This document shows positions 33,132-40,732 of a DNA stretch of 64,000 bases, piece after piece (position 1 is the stretch's first letter; each line of letters begins with the position of its first letter). The stretch is from Ferrimonas marina (GTDB lineage Bacteria > Pseudomonadota > Gammaproteobacteria > Enterobacterales > Shewanellaceae): the NCBI RefSeq assembly GCF_900129905.1, contig NZ_FQXG01000003.1, forward strand, positions 239,771 through 303,770, read 5' to 3'. The translations under genes and the position numbers were made by a program. The notes under the pieces are model-generated. The model was not told the origin of the DNA, did no database searches, and saw nothing but the letters and a program-made list of their open reading frames with translations.

Positions 33132-33164
33132 TTAAAGGGTGGTAAAACAAAGGAGCCACTGAGA

Positions 33165-33197
33165 ATGAAACCGCATCAAAACGCTTACAAGGCTTGA
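33165..33197 (+). CDS. Possible leader peptide (10 aa)
   Basis: ATG preceded by AGGAGCCACTGAGA, reading MKPHQNAYKA, then TGA. It is the first translatable frame after the operator site 6 promoter and before the folded leader, as in attenuator or arrest-peptide arrangements. Too short to confirm from sequence alone. Confidence 0.35.
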   Translation: MKPHQNAYKA

Positions 33198-33199
33198 TG

Positions 33200-33350
33200 C
33201 CCAACCCACCCACGTGGGTGCCACGGTGACGCGGAGGACAGTCCGGAAGGACGCTCGCCAGACGGGTTTAGTGGCAGCAATAGGGGACAACCAAGATAGT
33301 TGCCGACCGGCGAGCACTCGTCGCGGCCACAAGCCTAGACGGGTCGACAG
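33200..33350 (+). ncRNA. Candidate structured leader RNA with pseudoknot potential
   Basis: Perfect 14-bp palindrome at 33207-33220; GTCC-GGAA-GGAC tetraloop hairpin at 33241-33252. GCTCGCC (33253-33259) pairs perfectly with GGCGAGC (33309-33315), and GGTTTAGTGGC (33265-33275) with GCCACAAGCC (33326-33335, one bulge). These two helices interlock as a pseudoknot. A competing helix (GGCA 33273-33276 with TGCC 33301-33304) would exclude the second. No ORF fits. Fold and function are inference. Confidence 0.4.
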
Positions 33351-33380
33351 GGTGGAACACACCAACTGGAGACCTGGATT

Positions 33381-34403
33381 ATGGAAAGCATCAACAACTG
33401 GCAACAGCTCAGCGAAGCGCTGGATCTGGACAACCGAGGCAACGCGCTGGCGTATGTGGAGTTTGTCCCGCTGCATGCCTCCGGCAACTATGGCGTTCAC
33501 CTGAACGACCTCGGTGAAGCCGAGCGGGCTGCGCTGTGCGCCAACGCCCCGGGGATCGCCGCCCAATCGGTCTGTCGCAATGACCCCGATGTCACCTTCG
33601 GCGAAACCCTGAACTTCCCGTTCGAGCGGGGGGATTTTATGAAGCTGGTCACCCGCTTGCTGTGGCAGCAGATCGCAGACTGGCTGCGTGAAGCCTACTC
33701 CATTCATGATCAGGCAGCGTTGGATTTTTGCTGCTCCTTCTTCAACGACGACAAACTGCTGGAAAAAGCCCTGGCGCGTAAGGACTTTGAGGTGTTGGTC
33801 GAAGACATCGACGGCTGTCATTACCACCCCTACTATGACGACGGCGAGTGGCTCCAGAACTGGGTCGGCATTGGCTTTGCCTACGACGGCGATGAGGACT
33901 GTCTAAGCATCGTGTTCAGCGATTTCGATGGCTCTGATTGGGATAATGATCGCTATCCGCTGCCAGAAGAGTGGGCCTATGTGCAAAACAAGATCCGGGC
34001 ACTGGAGCAGCCGACTGATTTGACCGAATACTACCAGTGGGTGCTGGAACACGGTGAAGACCCGCTAGACCAGGGACCGGCTGTGCGTGGTTGGTGCGAC
34101 ATCGCCGTTGAAGTGTGCTGTGAGGCTGAGGGCACCTTCCGGGTCGAATCAGTGCAGGCCGCCTGGCGGAACCCGGAACTGCCGGCGCTGACTGCCGAAA
34201 GCCTGCTGGTGTTTTGGAGCACCGAGGAGTTTGAATGGCGCGAGGGCCAGGTGGTGCCTACCAAGCTGGGCGTTGAGAACCTCACCTCCGTGGGGATGAA
34301 ACCAGGGGAGCTGCGTTCCTTTGACCTGGCGGGATTGGAGAGCCTGCCGGGGGATCTGTATCAGCAGCGCCTTAAGGCGTGGGCCCAGGAGCAATTGAGC
34401 TAA
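33381..34403 (+). CDS. Acidic, Trp-rich hypothetical protein
   Basis: 340 residues with a high Asp/Glu content (YDDGEWLQNWVGIGFAYDGDEDCLSIVFSDFDGSDWDNDRY) and many tryptophans, no recognised domain. The ATG follows CTGGAGACCTGGATT. It sits alone, followed by a strong terminator, under operator site 6 after a structured leader. Acidity recalls DNA-mimic anti-restriction proteins such as ArdA, but the sequence does not match ArdA; that link is speculation. Confidence 0.7.
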   Translation: MESINNWQQLSEALDLDNRGNALAYVEFVPLHASGNYGVHLNDLGEAERAALCANAPGIAAQSVCRNDPDVTFGETLNFPFERGDFMKLVTRLLWQQIADWLREAYSIHDQAALDFCCSFFNDDKLLEKALARKDFEVLVEDIDGCHYHPYYDDGEWLQNWVGIGFAYDGDEDCLSIVFSDFDGSDWDNDRYPLPEEWAYVQNKIRALEQPTDLTEYYQWVLEHGEDPLDQGPAVRGWCDIAVEVCCEAEGTFRVESVQAAWRNPELPALTAESLLVFWSTEEFEWREGQVVPTKLGVENLTSVGMKPGELRSFDLAGLESLPGDLYQQRLKAWAQEQLS

Positions 34404-34410
34404 TGCAGTC

Positions 34411-34433
34411 AGGGGGGCTTGCCCCCCGTTTTT
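34411..34433 (+). terminator. Rho-independent terminator of the 33381 gene
   Basis: GGGGGGC/GCCCCCC stem with TT loop and T5, 10 bp after the stop codon. Confidence 0.9.
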
Positions 34434-34556
34434 GTGCTGATGAGTGCCAGGGTGGCTCATCTCATGAGTTTTGCGGTTGGCCTGGTTGTCGGGGTGCAAA
34501 TGAAAGCATGGTGCGCCTATGCTTGCGGTATTGCCCAGTAAACAGAGGATCGCGTC

Positions 34557-34652
34557 ATGGTTAAGATGACCCTGGATAACAAGCTGGTGATCGGCACCGT
34601 GGTTGCCACGGTGCTGTGCGTCGGGTTGGTGTTCTGGATGGTGTTGGGCTGA
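34557..34652 (+). CDS. Small single-pass membrane protein (31 aa)
   Basis: Reads MVKMTLDNKLVIGTVVATVL followed by CVGLVFWMVLG, one transmembrane helix. AGAGGATCGCGTC precedes the ATG. Too short for most gene finders; stable small hydrophobic proteins like this are often regulators or toxins of type I systems, but no antisense RNA is evident. Confidence 0.5.
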   Translation: MVKMTLDNKLVIGTVVATVLCVGLVFWMVLG

Positions 34653-34687
34653 GGCCTTCCCCAATCGCTTGAGGCGCCAGGTGTTCG

Positions 34688-34936
34688 TCAGTGCAAGGAA
34701 GAGGCCGGGCCGAAGGCCTGCTCGTACATCCAGAGTAACGCACTTCGATGCTGTTCCAGCTGCAGCACCATACCCAGGTCTTTGTAGCGCCGCGACACGG
34801 TCACTCGGAAATCCCAGTAATCACGGATCACTCTTAATGCGGCTTCGCTGTCGCCCTGGTCAATGCAACCCTGCAGGGCGCGCTCAAGCGCCACCGCCCG
34901 ATCCCCAATCCTATCGACATCTGCATTCGCAATCAT
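34688..34936 (-). CDS. Small helical protein (82 aa)
   Basis: Helical charged protein (ALERALQGCIDQGDSEAALRVIRDYWDFRVTVSRRYKDLGMVL) with good SD (AGAGGTGCCC). It lies on the same strand as the DUF2384-domain gene (35046-35387), 110 bp apart. Possibly a partner in a toxin-antitoxin-like unit; no RES toxin motif is visible. Confidence 0.6.
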   Translation of the reverse strand: MIANADVDRIGDRAVALERALQGCIDQGDSEAALRVIRDYWDFRVTVSRRYKDLGMVLQLEQHRSALLWMYEQAFGPASSLH

Positions 34937-35045
34937 TGGGCACCTCTGTCACTGCGCTAAGACAGCCATAAGCATACAGAGGCAAGCGGGCCCTCGATCG
35001 CCGGTAGGTAGGGGCGGTGAGTTGCTGGCGGACCTTAGTGGGGGG

Positions 35046-35387
35046 TTAAAGCGGGTCCCTTTCCTGACCTTCGGGCTGGTCACGGTCAGCCATGAAGTCC
35101 TCCGTGACCTGGCCCAGCGGGGCCTGTCGAGACTCCAGGTAGTCCACCACCGCTGCTAACCCAGCGGGGGAATGCACCAGTTCTGCGGGCCTGCCGTTGA
35201 GGCTGCGGTGCTCCGTGGTCATGAAGTGGTGCATGTTACCCAGATCGCCACCCATCAGTTTGACCAGGGCGGTGTGGGCGCGTACCAGCAGCAAGGGGTC
35301 GCCACTGAAGGTTGCGAGGCCCAGTTGCGCTGAGGCGCGGTTAGCAGCTTGGTCCAAAACGGCGTTGGGGTCCTTTTCTTCGGTCAT
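35046..35387 (-). CDS. DUF2384 (MbcA/ParS/Xre antitoxin C-domain)-like protein
   Basis: The last two thirds (about 40-100) match the shape of the Xre/MbcA/ParS toxin-binding domain: HHFMTTEHRSLNGRPAELVHSPAGLAAVVDYLES. No N-terminal HTH, so it is a short domain-only form (113 aa). The usual RES-domain toxin is not next to it; the adjacent 82-aa gene has no RES features. Antitoxin assignment is inference; start ATG has GGAG-like AGGAGCCACAGTC upstream. Confidence 0.6.
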   Translation of the reverse strand: MTEEKDPNAVLDQAANRASAQLGLATFSGDPLLLVRAHTALVKLMGGDLGNMHHFMTTEHRSLNGRPAELVHSPAGLAAVVDYLESRQAPLGQVTEDFMADRDQPEGQERDPL

Positions 35388-35499
35388 GACTGTGGCTCCT
35401 TAGGGGTTACCCTGGCGCGCGGCGTACCAGTGACCATCATCTTAAGCTCTACACCAGCACTGGCAAAAGACCTTGCCCAAACAGTTAAGTAGCGGAGGG

Positions 35500-36288
35500 C
35501 TATTCGTAGCCACCCATGGCCTTGGATTGGAGGTAGTTGTAGACCATCTCGTAGCCATCCACTTCCCGGTCTTGGAACAGCTGCAGTGGCGTTTTACCCA
35601 GCGCCGGTGGTGCCTCGTTGGCAAGCCAGGTTAGGGCTCTGGACTGTGGCAGGTTGGTGCAGTTCTGAAAAGCAATCAACAACCCCAGTAGCCGACGGGC
35701 CTTGGCCTGGAATGTGGCATCGGCAGTGATCGCCTCGGTTATGGCCGGCACGGCTAAAAGCGGTGCCAACTTGGTGGGGCTGATCTCCAACAGGTCCTGC
35801 AGGTCATCGGCGGTGATGCGGGGCAGGATCAGCAAGTCCAGGGCGCCGAAGGGACGGTCCACCGGTGAGGGGTGATCCTGGGCGAACGGTGCGCGGATGT
35901 GTGCTCGTTGTTGCTGGTACCGCGGTACCGCAGAATCCTTGAGGTGCTCGTACAGGCTGATCAGGCCCTGGAGGCCGTCAGCATGGATCCGGTCCGCCGG
36001 CGAGAGGTCCTGGGGGTCTGGGAACGGGTGCTGAATCCAGGATAATGCTTGGCGCTGGGCGAGCCCCAGTGCCAGGTCCAGGCCCGTGACAATGGCCAGC
36101 AGCCAGCGGCAGCGCTGCTGGGTCTGCTCTGTCCACGCTTGCGTGTTGGGTAAGCCCAGTAACAGCCTCATCCCTGGTGCGTCGGTTTCAAACAGTGTCA
36201 GGGCATCCGCTTCCTTGACGGTCTCTGAGCTGAGCAGGTCAAGGGCGCCAAAGGCGGACTGGAGCGAGGGTCGGGTGAGTGAATTCAT
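35500..36288 (-). CDS. Protein with two tandem DUF2384-like domains
   Basis: 262 residues made of two homologous halves. Each begins with FGALDLL and ends with the DUF2384-type pattern: QRQALSWIQHPFPDP ... SLYEHL and SRALTWLANEAPPAL ... MVYNYL. This internal duplication is not usual for the family. Upstream lies a 300-bp region of CACTTAA repeats and a GTGGCAC/GTGCCAC inverted repeat, so it may be autoregulated. DNA or toxin binding is inferred from domain identity only. Confidence 0.6.
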   Translation of the reverse strand: MNSLTRPSLQSAFGALDLLSSETVKEADALTLFETDAPGMRLLLGLPNTQAWTEQTQQRCRWLLAIVTGLDLALGLAQRQALSWIQHPFPDPQDLSPADRIHADGLQGLISLYEHLKDSAVPRYQQQRAHIRAPFAQDHPSPVDRPFGALDLLILPRITADDLQDLLEISPTKLAPLLAVPAITEAITADATFQAKARRLLGLLIAFQNCTNLPQSRALTWLANEAPPALGKTPLQLFQDREVDGYEMVYNYLQSKAMGGYE

Positions 36289-36322
36289 GGCTGCGCCTGC
36301 GCTGATGCTGTTGTGACCTAAT

Positions 36323-36536
36323 GTGGCACGTAATCAAGTTAGTGTGCCACTTAACAAATTGAAAACCGGGCAAAATCACACTTAAGCGCATGATGATTCA
36401 GGGGAAAAAAGTTGGATTTTTTTGCGGTCAGGGCCTGGGGTTCCCCAAGCCGGTGATGGAGGGGGGCAAAATTCACTTTAAGAAATGCACTTAAAAGTAC
36501 CCCTTTGGTATAGAAATACGGCCCAAACTTAAAGTG
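36323..36536. repeat. CACTTAA repeat cluster with inverted repeat
   Basis: GTGGCAC (36323-36329) and GTGCCAC (36344-36350) form an inverted repeat. CACTTAA or close variants occur at 36348, 36379, 36474 (CACTTTAAG), 36488 (CACTTAAAAGT) and 36526 (AACTTAAAGTG, opposite strand). The region (36289-36587) holds no gene. It is probably the control region for the 35500-36288 gene. Confidence 0.55.
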
Positions 36537-36587
36537 GGGCGACCCGGAACGTCCAATCGTCTGCTTGCTCTTAGGGGGCAGCCGGGC

Positions 36588-37070
36588 CTAGGTCGCGGCC
36601 AATCGCAGCAGGCGGATCAGTGCGTCAGGCTTGCTCAGGTAGAGCTGCACCAGGTCGGCGGTGCCCATCGCGGCCTGATGCAGGATTGTGGGCAGGTGGG
36701 TTTTGCGACCGAGCGCGCTTTGGCACTGTTCCAGGGTCTTCTGCTGCAGCCCTAACAGCATCATTGCCAAGCGCCGGTGACGCGTTGGGTCCTTCATCCA
36801 GCTGCGGACCGTGGAGGATGGGACAGGCAGGACGTTGATGGCCAGGGGATCTGGGAGGCCTAGCGTGGTCGCCAGGCTTCGCACATCCAGTGTGGTTCCG
36901 GTCGTCCATTGCTGTTCCCAATCTACTGGCATCTGCAGGCTCTGATGGATGCCGAGACGGAGTAGACCCAGATACTCAGGGCGATGCTGTCGCCACTTCA
37001 ACAGGGTATGCACCGAGATGCTGGCGGATTGGGCGATGTGATGTAGCTCGTCGTTGGTCACGGTCGTCAT
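36588..37070 (-). CDS. HTH-type protein cotranscribed with the DndC-like gene
   Basis: 160 residues with an N-terminal HTH-like segment (NDELHHIAQSASISVHTLLKWRQHRPEYLGLL). A second one follows at about 60-110 (DVRSLATTLGLPDPLAINVLPVPSSTVRSWMKDPTRHRRLAMMLL), like plasmid XRE regulators. It starts 14 bp after the DndC-like gene stop, so it is in the same operon. It may regulate that operon; the relation to the nearby operators is unknown. Confidence 0.6.
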   Translation of the reverse strand: MTTVTNDELHHIAQSASISVHTLLKWRQHRPEYLGLLRLGIHQSLQMPVDWEQQWTTGTTLDVRSLATTLGLPDPLAINVLPVPSSTVRSWMKDPTRHRRLAMMLLGLQQKTLEQCQSALGRKTHLPTILHQAAMGTADLVQLYLSKPDALIRLLRLAAT

Positions 37071-37083
37071 GTCGGGCTCCCAG

Positions 37084-40000
37084 TTAGGCGGCGATAGAAC
37101 GAAGCAAATCGTTTCGCTGCGACAGGGTCAGGTTTGCGGCGATGTTGCGCTGGGCGGCTTGCGCGTCGTGCTCCAGTTGGTCCAAAAGGTCATTGATGCG
37201 GGCAGTGGCCTGCTCACACTGGGACAGGGCCTGTCGCTGGCGTAGGCCAGGTTTCGCAGCATCCAGGGGGTCCTGGGCGGGTTGATTCAAAAGGGTCTTG
37301 GCCTGATCCACCACCAGGGCCCAGGTCTGCAATGCAGCGCGGGCTGCGGTGACGATGTCGCTAACCGCGGTGCTGATCTCGCGTTGGGCCGTTACGTGGA
37401 GGCGGAAATCGCTTCGCAGGTAGTCCGCCTGGTTTTTGGGGAGGTAGCGCTTGGCGATGTCCTGAGCGCTCGCCAGGTGGTCGGTATGCAGCGCAAGCCA
37501 TAGCCCTGCCACCTTCGCTTGAGTGCCAGCGGTGGCGTCAGGGTGTTGTCCGGGCTGTCCCAGTGCAGCTGCAAACGTGTCGTGGATATGGCTGAGCAAC
37601 GCCTGTTGGGCGCGGGGGAATAGCTCCGCCTTGATGGTGTTCAGGGAGGCCTCGCAGGCCTGTTTGGGGTTGTTTGTTACGGCCTGGATGGCAAGGCGGG
37701 TTTGCTGGCGCTGCGCATTGCGAATGCGGCGGATCTCCAACAGCACCTGGGACTTGTCCTGGCGGTGTTGCGCCATCGAGACGGTAAAGGGCAGGTCCAG
37801 CAACTGTTGCTGATTCAGGGCCTGGTAGTCAAAGGCGCCGATCTCATCGAACAGTTGGGTGCGGGACAGAATTGCGGTCAGCTGGCCATGGTAGTTCTGA
37901 GCGACGCTGACAACCGCATTGGCAAGCAGGTGCTCGCAAGCGCCGGTACCGGGGTAGTGGCGTACGCTGCGATGGTCGCGGCGCAGCGAACTGCCCTGGC
38001 GTCGGCTCACCCACTGATCGTGGCATTCAAGGGCGTTGTCGAGTCCGCCTCGTTGGATCCAGTCTGCCAGCATGGCGGGGGAGACATCGATGTTCTCAAC
38101 ATCGGAGATCTGACCCGCGTAGCGCATTGGATTGGTCTGAAGTTGCAAGCTCTGGGCTGCGTGGGTGGAGAAGCTCAGATCCTGCAGGCTGGCGGTGTGC
38201 TGGTGATCTTGGGCGAGTGCGGGTTGGGTAGAGGCCTTGTAGAAAAGCATCCGGGTGTTGCCCCGTAAGGCTTTGCCGCGCTGCATGCGGGTCACCCGCT
38301 TGGTGAACTGGGCAGAGTGTGTGCGCTTGCGGCCCTGTTGGGTGTGTGTGACGGAGATTTGCGCCTCTGCCAGGTGCGGCACGGCTTTTTTCATCGCGTG
38401 TTGGCCGCTGAAAGTGCGTTGGGCTACCTGCTGAAACAGTGCCAGGGCATCTTGCTGGTTGGCCGGCTGCTGGGCGTGATAGAGGCGCTCGCGAAATACA
38501 TCGACAAGTTCGCCGAAGCGTTGGGTGGTGTGTTCGTTGATCTCTGCCCCCAGAATCTCCCAGGTGCCGTCACGGAGGCTTTTGCCGTTCAGGCGGACCT
38601 GGGCAATGGCGGGGTTATCGGGGGTGATGCACACCCACTGGGTGCCTTCGTCGTGGTACAGCGCCAGGTAGTAGCCGTCTTCCGCGGGTTCAGTGGGCTG
38701 CTCACAGTGGCTGTATTGGTACGCAAACTCTGCAGTCCACTGTAGGGGGCAGGTTGAGGAGGCGAACTCTTCGACGGCGCAATTGCGCTCAGGGTCAAAC
38801 ATGTCCGAGGTGCCAAGCGGGCGGCGCCAAAGGTTCAGCAGTGAAATCGGGTTGCGGGCAAACTCTGCAGGGTCCTCGTGCTGAAGAGCCGGCATCATTA
38901 CCGCGTCAGGTAGCGGGGTCTGCAGGGAAATGGGGCCGTGGCGAGCGGTAAACTCATCATTGGTCTCAGGCCAGGGCAGACGCTTGCCGTTGACGGCATC
39001 GACCCAGAGTTTCAGGGGCCGGTAAGGGGCGGCTGCAACGCCATCGAGGGACCAGCGGAATGACAGCAGTACGGCATGCTCCATTGAGAACAGGCGAAAC
39101 ATGGGTCGGACGGCCTGGGACCGGTACATATCCAGCATACCAGCGCGGGTCTTCTCGCTGAGCAAAGGGTCGTTGAGGATGTCGGCGTAGCCTGGGTGTT
39201 GATCCAGGGTGCCGTTCTCAAGGTGCTGGCGGAAATCCGCAGCGGCATTCTGCGAGTCGACGGTCAACTGAGCTGCGTAGGCGATGATCTTGTCGAGCCA
39301 GCGGCTTTTAAGCATGTTGGGCTGCAGAGCAATGCGGTTGTAAGCGGTGGGGTCGAAGGCCCGGGCGTGAAAACCACGGGCTTCTGGGCTGGCGGACAAA
39401 CGCAGCAGGAAGTCGCGCAGGCGCAGGGCGTTCTCTGCACCCAGCACGTTCCAGCGGGGGTAGCGGGTCAGAGCCTTGCCGCTGGAATCCTCGATCGGCA
39501 TAGTGCAAAAGGCGCAGCCGTATCGCGCTTTGCCGTTGCAGCCGGCACTGGCGGTGGAGCCGATCACCACCTCACAGGTGTCAGCGGAGCCGTTGCCGTA
39601 GATCTCCAGCAGCACCCCCATGTGCGGCAGGAAGCTCTCGATGAGGGTGCCGCCGTGCTCCGGTTGGTATTGGGGGCGAACAACAGGATCGGTGCCGGCG
39701 AGGCTCAGGGCGTCGAACACATCGGCGGTCGCCCAGTCCTTGATGGGGGCGAGCTTGAGGATGCGGGTGTTGCTCCGGCCGGTATCGAGCTGTTCCATCT
39801 CGCCAAGCAGTTGTTCCAGGCCTTTGTCAGTCAGTCCATGGTTGCGCATCTTGCGTGTCCGGGTGTTGCCCTCCGCGGTGCGGGAGCCAACACAGCAAAT
39901 GGCGGTGGCGTCAGCATAGCGCGCCATTTCAGGGTCGTGGGAGAAGCGGTTGTTCAGGCTGCGCAGGTAGCGTTCGTTGGTGGCGATTTTGAGGATCTGG

Positions 40001-40479
40001 CTGCAGTCCGCGCTGCGGCTAGCGTTGGGGATCAGCTTCTGGCCGCCGGCCCAGCGCACCATGTACTGGTCCTGCAGGGCAGGCTCGACCATGTCGTAAT
40101 ACAGGTTGATCCCGATGTGCTGGGCGTACTGCTCCAGCTTGTCACGGCAATAGGCCGGGTACATCTCCATGGGGAGGGATTCGCCGGTGGTATTCACGGT
40201 GGCGATCACCAGGGGGCGCTGCGCCTCAATCAGCGCCTCGGTAATGGCTTCGCGGTAGGCCTGAAGGCCTGCCAATTCCACCAGGGTGGAGTCTTTGCCT
40301 TGGGAGACCGGCAAGAACAGGTAGAGGTTGGGATCGTGAGCGAGCAGCGCCTTTAGGGTATCCACCAAAATCCGGTACTGGCCGAAGAGGTAGCGGTGGC
40401 GCTCGGCGGTGGCCTGGTCCAGTGCTGTGACGTCAATGGTCTGGACAGCGTGGTTTTTCAACAGTGCATCAATGCTCAT
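37084..40479 (-). CDS. DndC-like PP-loop/Fe-S protein (1131 aa)
   Basis: DndC is the Fe-S, ATP-pyrophosphatase-type enzyme of DNA phosphorothioation. Visible: PP-loop VSQGKDS (58-64), Cys159, CC at 195-196, Cys302, and a CNG...GCAFCTM cluster (314, 322, 325) like the DndC Fe-S signature. The N-terminal about 450 residues fit the PAPS reductase/DndC family; the remaining about 680 residues are a C-terminal extension absent from ordinary DndC, Gln/Ala/His-rich and mostly helical. Start ATG preceded by GGAAGGGGATTG. The promoter carries operator site 7. No dndA, dndD or dndE nearby, so the substrate is uncertain: DNA or RNA sulfuration, or another adenylation. Confidence 0.75.
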   Translation of the reverse strand: MSIDALLKNHAVQTIDVTALDQATAERHRYLFGQYRILVDTLKALLAHDPNLYLFLPVSQGKDSTLVELAGLQAYREAITEALIEAQRPLVIATVNTTGESLPMEMYPAYCRDKLEQYAQHIGINLYYDMVEPALQDQYMVRWAGGQKLIPNASRSADCSQILKIATNERYLRSLNNRFSHDPEMARYADATAICCVGSRTAEGNTRTRKMRNHGLTDKGLEQLLGEMEQLDTGRSNTRILKLAPIKDWATADVFDALSLAGTDPVVRPQYQPEHGGTLIESFLPHMGVLLEIYGNGSADTCEVVIGSTASAGCNGKARYGCAFCTMPIEDSSGKALTRYPRWNVLGAENALRLRDFLLRLSASPEARGFHARAFDPTAYNRIALQPNMLKSRWLDKIIAYAAQLTVDSQNAAADFRQHLENGTLDQHPGYADILNDPLLSEKTRAGMLDMYRSQAVRPMFRLFSMEHAVLLSFRWSLDGVAAAPYRPLKLWVDAVNGKRLPWPETNDEFTARHGPISLQTPLPDAVMMPALQHEDPAEFARNPISLLNLWRRPLGTSDMFDPERNCAVEEFASSTCPLQWTAEFAYQYSHCEQPTEPAEDGYYLALYHDEGTQWVCITPDNPAIAQVRLNGKSLRDGTWEILGAEINEHTTQRFGELVDVFRERLYHAQQPANQQDALALFQQVAQRTFSGQHAMKKAVPHLAEAQISVTHTQQGRKRTHSAQFTKRVTRMQRGKALRGNTRMLFYKASTQPALAQDHQHTASLQDLSFSTHAAQSLQLQTNPMRYAGQISDVENIDVSPAMLADWIQRGGLDNALECHDQWVSRRQGSSLRRDHRSVRHYPGTGACEHLLANAVVSVAQNYHGQLTAILSRTQLFDEIGAFDYQALNQQQLLDLPFTVSMAQHRQDKSQVLLEIRRIRNAQRQQTRLAIQAVTNNPKQACEASLNTIKAELFPRAQQALLSHIHDTFAAALGQPGQHPDATAGTQAKVAGLWLALHTDHLASAQDIAKRYLPKNQADYLRSDFRLHVTAQREISTAVSDIVTAARAALQTWALVVDQAKTLLNQPAQDPLDAAKPGLRQRQALSQCEQATARINDLLDQLEHDAQAAQRNIAANLTLSQRNDLLRSIAA

Positions 40480-40508
40480 GAACAATCCCCTTCCTTGATG
40501 ACTCAATT

Positions 40509-40524
40509 ATATACTTATGTATAT
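40509..40524 (-). promoter_or_regulatory. Operator site 7 (ATATAC-TTAT-GTATAT), DndC-like gene promoter
   Basis: -35 TTGCAG (40535-40530), 18-bp spacer, -10 TATAAT (40511-40506); the palindrome fills the spacer and -10, 30 bp before the start codon of the DndC-like gene. Confidence 0.75.
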
Positions 40525-40700
40525 CAATACTGCAAGAAAATTGACCGTATTGGTTACGTGAGCTGAGCCCTTAAATGCAGACCGGTCAAGGCCTTGGTGG
40601 AAGTCGCGGCGAGCATGGGGCGCTTAAGCAACAGAAAGCCATATTGTAGAAATTATTGCCGTATGGGTTTACACCAGGGCCAGTCGTTGGTAATCTCTAG

Positions 40701-40716
40701 GTATACAAAAGTATAT
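40701..40716 (+). promoter_or_regulatory. Operator site 8 (GTATAC-AAAA-GTATAT), DndB-like gene promoter
   Basis: Palindromic site 17 bp before the DndB-like start codon; TTGGTA is possible as -35 but the spacing is imperfect. Together with site 7, 177 bp away, it gives coordinated divergent control of the two Dnd-like genes. Confidence 0.7.
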
Positions 40717-40732
40717 CTAAGGGGGATTCGCA

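Noticed and set aside
33200-33350. RNase P-like RNA
   Set aside because: GGAGGACAGTCCGG recalls the start of the RNase P conserved core, but the other conserved core segments are missing; I keep it as an unassigned structured leader.
39196-40356. 386-codon plus-strand open frame inside the DndC-like gene
   Set aside because: Lies entirely within the antisense of a strongly supported gene; Val/Gly/Gln-rich composition typical of shadow frames.
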